Source: an uncultured Ruminococcus sp.
Lineage (GTDB): Bacteria > Bacillota > Clostridia > Oscillospirales > Ruminococcaceae
Assembly (NCBI GenBank): GCA_946186215.1
Contig: CAMHMM010000116.1
Span: 1-6,131, forward strand
DNA length: 6,131 nucleotides
Direction: 5' to 3'
The position numbers and the translations under genes were made by a program. Every line of letters starts with the position of its first letter. Positions within the stretch are counted from its first letter, which is position 1. Of this stretch, positions 1 through 4,625 are shown piece by piece. The notes beneath the pieces were generated by a model. The model was not told the origin of the DNA, did not search any database, and saw only the letters and a program-made list of their open reading frames with translations.

Positions 1-88
1 GTTCTATTTCAGAAACTATATCCGTTGCATCGATCGCAGTGGCAACAACGCTTGCATCATGTGCAATGGTTCGTACTACCTGTCCCAT
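1..88 (-). CDS. hslO: Hsp33 redox-regulated chaperone, N-terminal fragment (cut by window edge)
   Basis: Only the first 29 codons are visible; the gene runs off position 1. The translation starts MGQVVRTIAHDASVVATAID and continues with ATDIVSEIE. This fits the Hsp33 N-terminus, which typically has an L/V-V-R-A opening, a short alternating strand and a [T/D]-D/E-[L/I]-V-E-x-A helix. Hsp33 is a cytosolic holdase chaperone activated by oxidation through a C-terminal zinc centre with four cysteines; that part lies outside the window, so activity cannot be judged. The ATG at 88-86 is preceded by AGAAAGG about six bases upstream, a reasonable ribosome binding site. It is the third gene of a probable operon after yerC and the methyltransferase, separated from the latter by 81 bases. 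The identification rests on a short match recalled from family knowledge. Confidence 0.72.
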   Translation of the reverse strand, partial: MGQVVRTIAHDASVVATAIDATDIVSEIE

Positions 89-148
89 AATTTGCCTTTC
101 TGTGGAAACCTGAATTTATGATCCGGTCTGTTAAGACACACGGAAAAC

Positions 149-168
149 CGCACATGAGATGATGTGCG
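149..168 (-). terminator. Short stem-loop between methyltransferase and hslO
   Basis: CGCACAT (149-155) pairs perfectly with ATGTGCG (162-168) around a six-base loop, directly after the methyltransferase stop codon. Read on the minus strand it is followed only by GGTTTTCC, so it is a poor intrinsic terminator. It could attenuate readthrough into hslO, mark an RNA processing site, or do nothing. No convincing separate promoter was found between it and hslO. Confidence 0.3.
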
Positions 169-169
169 T

Positions 170-961
170 TTATTCAGGGTTTCCCGTTATAGATTTTTTC
201 CTTGCGGTAAATACCGCAGTTGCCGACTCTTCATGTAGTGCGCTGTCGGTATATCCGTCATTTACGGCGAGCACTTCAAAGCCAGCTGCTTCAAGAAATC
301 CGCAGATCATCTCCGCGGGGAAAGCTATCTCGCTTATTTCATCATATTCCCTGCGATATCGACCGTCCTCATCTGGAATGAACATATCAAGGCACATATC
401 CACCCTGCTGTCACCGTCGGAATCATCATATTCATTCGACCAGACGAGGTAAACATCATCCGTATCATAGACAAAGGTATTATCTGCGAGGATCTGTTCA
501 TGCTTATAGGGTGTGTTCATGTCAAAGATGAACAGCCCGTTCTGCTGCGTAAACTGCGCCGCACCGAATATCGCTTTTCGGATATCCTCCGCACAGCTCA
601 GGTGGTTTAAGCTGTCGAATGTGCAGGTGATGATATCCGCCGTGCCGTAGAGGTCGGGGGAGCGTATATCCTGCAGGATATACTGTATGGGCAGATCTGC
701 GGCTATGGCCGACTGGACTGCCGTATCAAGGCAGTCGGGAGATATATCCGCGCCGATCACATCAAAGCCCCGTCTGCACAGGTGCTCGCACAGTTTTCCC
801 GTGCCGCAGGCCATGTCGAATACTATCAGCGAGTCCTGTCCGTCCTGCGGGGTGATGCCGTATTTTTCAGCCGCGCTGCAGATAAAATCCGTGATCCTGT
901 TGTATTCCTCATCGGGGGACAGCAGATCATAAACGGGCGCAAAGGATGAATACCCGGGCAT
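170..961 (-). CDS. Class I SAM-dependent methyltransferase, YqeM-like
   Basis: This is a predicted cytosolic methyltransferase of 263 residues with the Rossmann-type SAM fold. The glycine-rich SAM motif I is DMACGTGKL at residues 49-57, the acidic residue ending strand 2 is in ADIS (D72), QDIR lies at 97-100, and the post-strand-4 motif is FDSLNHL at 115-121. The N-terminus (MPGYSSFAPVYDLL), the FDMN segment near 147, the FVYDTDD/YLVW stretch around 163-174 and the C-terminal FP..M..GFLEAAGF helix closely follow the Bacillus YqeM layout. That resemblance is from memory, and the methyl acceptor of that family is not known to me. The ATG start shares one base with the yerC stop (TAATG on the minus strand), so translation is probably coupled; no strong ribosome binding site of its own is visible. 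The family match at the extreme N-terminus supports this start. It lies between a TrpR-like regulator and Hsp33. Confidence 0.88.
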   Translation of the reverse strand: MPGYSSFAPVYDLLSPDEEYNRITDFICSAAEKYGITPQDGQDSLIVFDMACGTGKLCEHLCRRGFDVIGADISPDCLDTAVQSAIAADLPIQYILQDIRSPDLYGTADIITCTFDSLNHLSCAEDIRKAIFGAAQFTQQNGLFIFDMNTPYKHEQILADNTFVYDTDDVYLVWSNEYDDSDGDSRVDMCLDMFIPDEDGRYRREYDEISEIAFPAEMICGFLEAAGFEVLAVNDGYTDSALHEESATAVFTARKKSITGNPE

Positions 962-1290
962 TACTGCTTGCCGCCGTCTTCCACGGGAGTGATGATGCCT
1001 TTTTCAGCAAGGCGCTCGAGAACGATGCGGTAGCCCTCGCCTGAATGCTTTGAATTGAGCGTTCTGTTCACTCTTGATATAGTGGCGGTGGAAGCGCCGG
1101 TCGCCTTTGAGATATCATTATAGATATGCTTCTGATCGAGCATTTTTGCAACAAGAAATCTCTGTGAGATCGAGTTGAGTTCAAGCGATGTGCAGAGGTC
1201 GTCAAAGAAAAGCTCGCACTCTTCCTTTGTTTTAAGGCACAGAACAGCCTCATAAAGAAGATCGATGCTTATATCGCTGTTTACATTCAT
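961..1290 (-). CDS. yerC: YerC/YecD-family TrpR-like DNA-binding protein
   Basis: This is a 109-residue predicted transcriptional regulator of the TrpR superfamily, YerC/YecD branch. The start is taken as the ATG at 1290, because GGAGGG lies eight bases upstream and the predicted transcription start (about 1341) leaves no room for the longer reading frame beginning at 1341. Length agrees with the roughly 100 residues usual for the family. The helix-turn-helix is clear: IYNDISKATGASTATISRVNRTL at about residues 56-78, closely parallel to the EISQKLGVSIATISR segment of TrpR. The N-terminal half is helical (LLYEAVLCLKTKEECELFFDD), as expected for the intertwined dimer. The effector and target genes of this branch are not established to my knowledge, so tryptophan should not be assumed. 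It is the first gene of the operon, and a perfect palindrome in its leader makes autoregulation plausible. Confidence 0.88.
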   Translation of the reverse strand: MNVNSDISIDLLYEAVLCLKTKEECELFFDDLCTSLELNSISQRFLVAKMLDQKHIYNDISKATGASTATISRVNRTLNSKHSGEGYRIVLERLAEKGIITPVEDGGKQ

Positions 1291-1298
1291 TGTAAGAT

Positions 1299-1304
1299 CC
1301 CTCC
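1299..1304 (-). promoter_or_regulatory. Ribosome binding site that sets the yerC start
   Basis: GGAGGG on the minus strand lies eight bases before the ATG at 1290. It favours this start over the in-frame ATG at 1341, which has no ribosome binding site and falls at the predicted transcription start. Confidence 0.8.
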
Positions 1305-1320
1305 GAAAAAGCAGATCGTC

Positions 1321-1334
1321 CGGATATATATCCG
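1321..1334. promoter_or_regulatory. Perfect 14-bp palindrome in the yerC leader, candidate operator
   Basis: CGGATATATATCCG is identical to its own reverse complement over all 14 bases. It lies about 7-20 bases downstream of the predicted start of transcription of the yerC operon. Dimeric repressors of the TrpR superfamily bind palindromes close to promoters, so autoregulation by YerC is an inference consistent with this position. An RNA hairpin is less likely, because the palindrome has no loop and an AT-rich centre. Confidence 0.45.
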
Positions 1335-1347
1335 AGCCCATTTTACT

Positions 1348-1376
1348 ATTTTAGCACACTAAAAGATGAAAGTAAA
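1348..1376 (-). promoter_or_regulatory. Sigma-A type promoter of the yerC operon
   Basis: On the minus strand TTTACT (1376-1371) and TAAAAT (1353-1348) are separated by 17 bases, with TG one base before the -10 box (an extended -10). Transcription would begin near 1341, giving a leader of about 50 bases that contains the palindrome and the ribosome binding site. Confidence 0.7.
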
Positions 1377-1416
1377 GAGTTTTAACAGAATTTTCACAAT
1401 TATTTTTTTCATAGTC

Positions 1417-1433
1417 GGCGGCGAAACGCCGCC
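1417..1433. repeat. GC-rich 17-bp palindrome (REP-like)
   Basis: GGCGGCG and CGCCGCC pair perfectly around AAA. It lacks a T-tract on the 3' side in either direction, so it is not a standard intrinsic terminator. Thirteen bases of it (1417-1429) recur in inverted orientation at 1515-1527. Confidence 0.6.
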
Positions 1434-1514
1434 CTCAGGCGGTGGTAGAGGGGTTTATTAACGAACCGAGCTCTGAATGAGCGTTACTCACAAAAGAGAG
1501 TACGGATAACTGCA

Positions 1515-1527
1515 GCGTTTCGCCGCC
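1515..1527. repeat. Inverted copy of the 1417-1429 sequence
   Basis: GCGTTTCGCCGCC is the exact reverse complement of 1417-1429, about 85 bases away. The pair could bound a small element or form a long stem in RNA. Confidence 0.6.
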
Positions 1528-1649
1528 GGGTGGATGCAGGCTCTGCCTGCCAGGTCTAAAATAACAGTGGGTATAAAAGTTCCGAGACCTAGATGAATGA
1601 CTTCACACAAAATAGCGCACGGGTAGCTGTCGGCCTTGCCGACCTGCCG

Positions 1650-1678
1650 TTGACAGAGATGCGGCATTGTGCTATGAT
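1650..1678 (+). promoter_or_regulatory. Near-consensus promoter of the 1716 gene
   Basis: Consensus -35 TTGACA (1650-1655) and TATGAT (1673-1678) are spaced by 17 bases, with TG at -15/-14 (extended -10). Transcription should start near 1685, about 30 bases before the ATG. TGCCG (1645-1649) and CGGCA (1662-1666) form an inverted repeat that encloses the -35 box and could be a regulator site. Confidence 0.8.
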
Positions 1679-1715
1679 ATGATAAAAGATAACGATATAA
1701 ACAGGGGAGGATACC

Positions 1716-2495
1716 ATGAAGATTTGGAAGGCACATTTCAGGGACGAAAGACACGATACCGATATCGACATCATAAATACCGAAGGGGACTACAACAGTG
1801 ATCCTGTTTCCTTTACGCTCGACGAGGTGACCTTTGCAGGGACGAGCCTTGCCGATCTTCAGCCTGTGGAAACGGATATCGAAAGAGCTCAGGAACGCTT
1901 CAATATCTGCAAAGCCGGGGGATTTGACGCTCCCTTCGGTGAGGTGCCCTATTGGTATATGCTGCAGAGATATTCCCTTGATGTGGATATCCCCGTGATG
2001 GCTGTGCGCAGGCGGGATAACTGCGATGTGCAGGGAACGCTGCATATTTCATATGAATTCAGGGAGCACGATCCACAGCAGCTGCAGAGCATATATAAAT
2101 GTGATGAAGAAAGAATATATCCCGATGATCTTCATGTAAACGACTTTACTCTGCATATCGACGGAAAAGTCTGTCCCGCCGAACGCAGATCACTTTGCTT
2201 TGAGAACCCGCTTATGGATATCAGCAGGGCGCTCGCTCCGGAATACTATCTCAAATGCTGCTTTACCTGCCAGTATTCCGATTATTCTCCCTATGGCTGC
2301 GATGATTTCGGCTCAATGCAGTGTTTTCTGCGTCAGAAAGAAAACTATCTCAGGGTAAACACAAAGATGGAGTATTTTGATCTGCTGACCGATGACTATG
2401 ATCTCAGACAGGAAACATTTCTCTGCGGAGGATTCGAGCCGCGCACACTATGCGAGGGTTACCGCGGGTATGTGGACGGTGTTGGCGACTGTTGA
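1716..2495 (+). CDS. Cysteine-rich conserved protein of unknown function
   Basis: This 259-residue protein has no predicted signal peptide or membrane segment, so it is probably cytosolic. The ATG follows GGGGAGG with a five-base gap, a very good ribosome binding site, and a near-consensus promoter lies just upstream. The most striking segment is residues 180-204, KCCFTCQYSDYSPYGCDDFG followed by SMQCF. It carries C181, C182, C185, C195 and C203, and is followed by C237 and C246 in the FLCGGFEPRTLC stretch. A CxxC pair plus later cysteines is compatible with zinc binding, but this is inference. The CxYSDYSPYG.D.FG.M.C pattern recalls a family that I think is annotated DUF6304; this comes from memory and is uncertain. 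The N-terminal half (about 1-130) looks like beta-strand-rich sequence with acidic patches. It stands alone on the plus strand, facing the convergent ATPase gene. Confidence 0.8.
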   Translation: MKIWKAHFRDERHDTDIDIINTEGDYNSDPVSFTLDEVTFAGTSLADLQPVETDIERAQERFNICKAGGFDAPFGEVPYWYMLQRYSLDVDIPVMAVRRRDNCDVQGTLHISYEFREHDPQQLQSIYKCDEERIYPDDLHVNDFTLHIDGKVCPAERRSLCFENPLMDISRALAPEYYLKCCFTCQYSDYSPYGCDDFGSMQCFLRQKENYLRVNTKMEYFDLLTDDYDLRQETFLCGGFEPRTLCEGYRGYVDGVGDC

Positions 2496-2571
2496 GCGCA
2501 GCTTGAAAATATTGTGTATACTGTAGATTTTGTGACCTTGTATTGCTTGTTGGATTTTTTTGAAAAGGCGC

Positions 2572-2600
2572 TTTACAAATCCTTTTGTATGTGAGATAAT
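2572..2600 (+). promoter_or_regulatory. Strong promoter ahead of the gene relic
   Basis: TTTACA (2572-2577) and GATAAT (2595-2600) have 17 bases between them, plus TG at 2592-2593 giving an extended -10. A 6-bp inverted repeat, TACAAA (2574-2579) with TTTGTA (2584-2589), overlaps the -35 box and spacer and may be an operator. The transcript would begin near 2607 and meet a strong terminator about 150 bases later, so only a short RNA is expected. Confidence 0.6.
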
Positions 2601-2719
2601 GTAATAAATCCGTTCGTATCAAGGCGGAAAGCGGCAAGGAGTATAAATTCGTCGTAAAAGCCTGCGTAAACGACAAGTGGACAACAGTCAAAAAGAGTGA
2701 TATAGTTACAGTAAAGTAA
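2600..2719 (+). pseudogene. C-terminal relic of a fibronectin-III-like surface-protein gene
   Basis: The frame is open from 2600 (just after a TAA) to a stop at 2717-2719 and has no ATG, GTG or TTG start. The last 32 codons read KAESGKEYKFVVKACVNDKW and then TTVKKSDIVTVK. This resembles the final beta strands of fibronectin type III repeats common in extracellular proteins of ruminococci, typically [S/G]-G-K-x-Y-K-F-x-V-K-A-x-V-N-x-K-W-T-T followed by a closing strand. A terminator follows immediately, as expected for the true 3' end of a gene. The simplest reading is that an internal deletion removed nearly all of a larger secreted-protein gene and joined its promoter and leader (ending near 2605) to its last codons. 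The family assignment comes from pattern memory; that the piece is coding-derived looks solid. Confidence 0.6.
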
Positions 2720-2721
2720 AT

Positions 2722-2768
2722 ACAACGGGCTTCTGCCGCGATATGGCAGAAGCCCGTTGTTTATCTCG
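2722..2768 (+). terminator. Strong intrinsic terminator hairpin
   Basis: A perfect 16-bp stem, ACAACGGGCTTCTGCC (2722-2737) with its complement at 2745-2760, encloses a seven-base loop and is followed by TTATCTCG. The T-tract is imperfect but the stem is very stable. It ends the relic transcript three bases after its stop codon. It may also work on the minus strand for the convergent ATPase gene, where ATTTACTTT follows. Confidence 0.85.
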
Positions 2769-2776
2769 TTATCGTT

Positions 2777-2819
2777 TCTGTTTCCCAAAATCGAAAAAAA
2801 CTTGATTTTGGGAAACAGA
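2777..2819. repeat. Palindromic repeat, copy A (downstream of ATPase)
   Basis: The 16-base arms 2777-2792 and 2804-2819 are exact reverse complements around an 11-base A-rich loop. On the minus strand the palindrome begins on the base after the ATPase stop codon. Its 41-bp core (2778-2818), reverse complemented, differs from copy B (4051-4091) at only three positions. The two copies therefore bracket the ATPase gene in inverted orientation. No T-tract follows the stem, so it is not a typical terminator. Confidence 0.9.
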
Positions 2820-4013
2820 TCACCGGGGGGAGAGCCATTCGGAAAAATCGATGATCTTTATGCCTTCATACTGGTATGCTTCATGGCGTGTCCGTGCAAT
2901 AAGTATTTTCGGGTATGCGTCCTTGATGGATAAAAGCGGCGAGACCTCTCGCTGAAAGGTCTTGTCATCGGTGATGTTGTCCGAGACCTGGATATAGAGC
3001 TTTTCGCTTCGCTTTATAGCAACAAAATCGATCTCTTTTTTGTAGAGAACGCTCGCATAAGCCTCATATCCGCGGCGCAGAAGCTCTATGGCAACGATAT
3101 TTTCAAGCATCCTGCCGTAATCGGCATTCTTTGTTCCGAGCTTTGCATAGTGGAATGAATGGTCGCTGAGATAGTATTTTTCGGTAGTGGAAAGATATTT
3201 CCTGCCTCTGATGTCATATCGACGCAGCTTGTAAAATGCAAAAGCATTGCAGAGGTATTGCATATATGCGCCGACGGTTTTGTGATTGATCTTGTCATTG
3301 TGGCTGTTGAGGGTATCGGATATCGTCCTGGCAGAGGTGAGGTTTGAGATATTATCCATAAGAAAATCCGCAATCCTGTCCATCAGTGCGGGATTGCGTA
3401 TCCCGTATTTCTGACGGATATCCCTGATTATCAGAGTATTGAAAACTTCTGCGATATAGTCGTATTTTGCTTCACTGTCTTTATACACATAGGAGCCTGC
3501 CATGCCGCCTTCGTTCACATATTGGTCAAATGCGGCGTAAAGGTCGGTATATCCAAAGTATTTTACATACTCATCAAAAGAGAATGGGTAAACCTTTATC
3601 TCAAATGTTCTGCCTGTAAACAGCGTGGCGAGATCGGAACTGAGCAGAAATGCGTTTGAGCCCGTGATGTAGATATCGAATTTTTCTGAGGCGTGCAGGC
3701 CGTTTATTGCTTTTTCAAAGCCATGGCACATCTGTATCTCGTCTATCAGGACGAAGTTTTCCGCATCGTCCCTGAAGGCGATGTTGATATAGTCGTACAG
3801 ATGCCGGTATTCTGTCAGATCATCGAAATCGGGCAGATTAAAGTTGATGTGTATGATATTCGCATTTTCTATGTTGTCATTTATATAGCTCCTGAACGCT
3901 TCAAGCAGCTTTGACTTACCGCTTCGGCGGACACCTGTTATCACCTTGATATCAGGCGTTCCTATCACGCTGATCATCTTATCCAGATAGGTTTTTCTCT
4001 CTATAAGCTTCAC
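2820..4013 (-). CDS. AAA_14/DUF4143 family ATPase
   Basis: This 397-residue protein has the two-part structure of AAA_14-DUF4143 ATPases, near the usual length. The Walker A motif is GVRRSGKS (27-34), Walker B is FVLIDEIQ (87-94, D91 E92), and a sensor-like YITGSNAFLL (115-124) is followed by GRTFEIKVYPFSFDEY (134-149), typical of the family. The C-terminal DUF4143 part (about 195-345) ends in KEIDFVAIK...YIQVS (326-344). This is the position of a PD-(D/E)XK-like core, but QVS replaces the E-x-K half, so nuclease activity is doubtful. Family members are common in multiple copies in anaerobes and their role is largely unknown. The start is GTG at 4013-4011; an in-frame TGA nine bases upstream excludes an earlier start, and AAAGGAG lies 11 bases before it. 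The gene is bracketed by copies of one palindrome, and its promoter -35 box lies inside the upstream copy. Confidence 0.9.
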   Translation of the reverse strand: MKLIERKTYLDKMISVIGTPDIKVITGVRRSGKSKLLEAFRSYINDNIENANIIHINFNLPDFDDLTEYRHLYDYINIAFRDDAENFVLIDEIQMCHGFEKAINGLHASEKFDIYITGSNAFLLSSDLATLFTGRTFEIKVYPFSFDEYVKYFGYTDLYAAFDQYVNEGGMAGSYVYKDSEAKYDYIAEVFNTLIIRDIRQKYGIRNPALMDRIADFLMDNISNLTSARTISDTLNSHNDKINHKTVGAYMQYLCNAFAFYKLRRYDIRGRKYLSTTEKYYLSDHSFHYAKLGTKNADYGRMLENIVAIELLRRGYEAYASVLYKKEIDFVAIKRSEKLYIQVSDNITDDKTFQREVSPLLSIKDAYPKILIARTRHEAYQYEGIKIIDFSEWLSPR

Positions 4014-4024
4014 GGGCTCTCACG

Positions 4025-4031
4025 CTCCTTT
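4025..4031 (-). promoter_or_regulatory. Ribosome binding site for the GTG start of the ATPase
   Basis: AAAGGAG lies 11 bases upstream of the GTG at 4013, which is slightly long. It sits almost at the predicted transcription start (about 4032), so the mRNA leader would be very short. Together with the upstream in-frame TGA it supports the GTG start. Confidence 0.6.
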
Positions 4032-4038
4032 GATATCC

Positions 4039-4067
4039 ATTATAATACACCTGTTTCCCAAAATCAA
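4039..4067 (-). promoter_or_regulatory. ATPase promoter with its -35 box inside the palindrome
   Basis: On the minus strand TTGATT (4067-4062) and TATAAT (4044-4039) are 17 bases apart. The -35 hexamer lies in the arm of palindrome copy B, so any protein bound to the palindrome would block or alter this promoter. Confidence 0.65.
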
Positions 4068-4091
4068 GATTTTTTTGATTTTGGGAAATAG
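4051..4091. repeat. Palindromic repeat, copy B (upstream of ATPase)
   Basis: The 17-base arms 4051-4067 and 4075-4091 are complementary apart from one G-T pair (4053/4089), around a seven-base loop. It matches copy A reverse complemented at 38 of 41 positions. The predicted transcription start is downstream of it, so it is not in the ATPase mRNA and must act, if at all, as DNA. Confidence 0.9.
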
Positions 4092-4103
4092 AATCCGGAT
4101 GTT

Positions 4104-4124
4104 CGCGCTGATCGTTCCAGCGCG
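4104..4124. repeat. GC-rich stem-loop
   Basis: CGCGCTG (4104-4110) pairs with CAGCGCG (4118-4124) around a seven-base loop, in the gap between two divergent promoters. No T-tract follows on either strand, so a terminator role is unlikely. Confidence 0.4.
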
Positions 4125-4177
4125 GTGACAGCAATACATTTTATTGAAGAAAAATCAATAAAATTTATAAAAATCGC

Positions 4178-4206
4178 TTGATTATTTCTGTGAAATATGT
4201 TATAAT
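4178..4206 (+). promoter_or_regulatory. Promoter of the GGDEF-EAL gene
   Basis: TTGATT (4178-4183) and consensus TATAAT (4201-4206) are 17 bases apart, with TG one base before the -10 (extended -10). The surroundings are very AT-rich. Transcription should start near 4213, about 47 bases before the ATG. Confidence 0.8.
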
Positions 4207-4247
4207 ATATCAATTTAGTAAACCTGTATATATGGTTAAAATTAATC

Positions 4248-4255
4248 GGGGGGGG
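4248..4255 (+). promoter_or_regulatory. Run of eight G as ribosome binding site
   Basis: The only purine-rich site before the ATG at 4260 is a run of eight G with a four-base gap. It can pair with the CCUCC of 16S rRNA only with a G-U pair. Homopolymer runs change length easily, so the translation level could vary between cells, or the length may be misread. Confidence 0.55.
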
Positions 4256-4259
4256 TAAT

Positions 4260-4625
4260 ATGGGCATTGATACGACTGTGCAAATTGAAAGTAAAACATT
4301 AGAATTCTACGAATTGTTTGAACAGCTGATCTCAGCTATGACAGAAACATCAAATATCAATGTTCCGCAGATAGAAGAAAAGCTGCGAGGCCTTTGCAAA
4401 CTGCTGCGTATTTCAAAGGGAATAACGCGCCTGTACCGTAATTTTGCCGAAGAGGACTTAAAGCACGGCGATGTCATGAAGGTATATGATGACGGAAGGG
4501 AATGCAGGCTGGTGCATTCTGTCCGCGCTGTCACGAATATGCTCACGATCGCTGTGGTAGGGCGTATATGTCGCCCGAGGAGCCGCCCCTTACGGAGGAA
4601 GAGCTCAGAAGGGCCGACCTTGTAA
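4260..4625 (+). CDS. GGDEF-EAL protein, N-terminal piece (frameshifted)
   Basis: This is the 5' part of a gene split by a frameshift at about 4560-4562; only the first 101 codons (to 4562) are likely authentic. They read MGIDTTVQIESKTLEFYELF through GLCKLLRISKGITRLYRNFA to HSVRAVTNMLTIAVVG. The pattern of a helical start, an ISKG.T.LYR strand, a VYDDGRE loop and a TIAVV strand looks like a small GAF-like sensory domain, as in related clostridial GGDEF-EAL proteins; this is inference. The last 20 codons are arginine- and proline-rich (GRICRPRSRPLRRKSSEGPTL) and look like out-of-frame reading. The promoter and the G8 ribosome binding site directly precede it. If both pieces are joined by restoring one G, the product is 572 residues. 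Confidence 0.75.
   Translation: MGIDTTVQIESKTLEFYELFEQLISAMTETSNINVPQIEEKLRGLCKLLRISKGITRLYRNFAEEDLKHGDVMKVYDDGRECRLVHSVRAVTNMLTIAVVGRICRPRSRPLRRKSSEGPTL

Larger units (their letters stand above)
1377..1649. other. Non-coding stretch rich in inverted repeats
   Basis: No convincing gene is seen here. The minus-strand frame that crosses it (1488-2045) runs through the promoter and the 5' half of the next gene and has no family resemblance. Small inverted repeats are present: a GC-rich palindrome at 1417-1433 whose arm recurs inverted at 1515-1527; GCAGGC/GCCTGC at about 1536-1550; AGGTCT (1552-1557) with AGACCT (1585-1590); and GTCGGC (1629-1634) with GCCGAC (1638-1643). The base composition is more GC-rich than the AT-rich promoter regions on either side. 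It may be a degenerate dispersed repeat or a structured leader; nothing in the window decides this. Confidence 0.5.

Noticed and set aside
1291..1341. Longer yerC start at the ATG at 1341
   Set aside because: It has no ribosome binding site, coincides with the predicted transcription start and adds 17 residues not expected in the family; GGAGGG precedes the ATG at 1290.
1488..2045. Minus-strand 185-codon open frame
   Set aside because: It runs antisense through the promoter and 5' half of the 1716 gene, is histidine- and proline-rich and resembles no family; it is a shadow frame.
2404..2788. Two minus-strand frames (95 and 71 codons) across the relic and terminator
   Set aside because: They read through the terminator hairpin and the antisense of the fibronectin-like relic, with no start signals.
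2777..2819. Copy A palindrome as an ordinary terminator of the ATPase gene
   Set aside because: The T-run is in the loop and not after the stem, and an almost identical copy lies upstream of the promoter, where a terminator makes no sense for this gene.
4020..4040. Possible six-codon leader peptide (MDIKGA) before the ATPase
   Set aside because: Its ATG overlaps the -10 box and lies before the predicted transcription start, so it is unlikely to be transcribed.
2777..4091. CRISPR array or insertion sequence with transposase
   Set aside because: There are only two palindrome copies, far apart, with no regular spacers, no transposase or recombinase and no target-site duplication.
4502..4561. 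Start of an independent EAL gene at the ATG at 4502
   Set aside because: There is no properly spaced ribosome binding site, and the first 20 residues (rich in Cys, His and Arg) look like out-of-frame reading of the upstream domain; a frameshifted single gene explains the data better.
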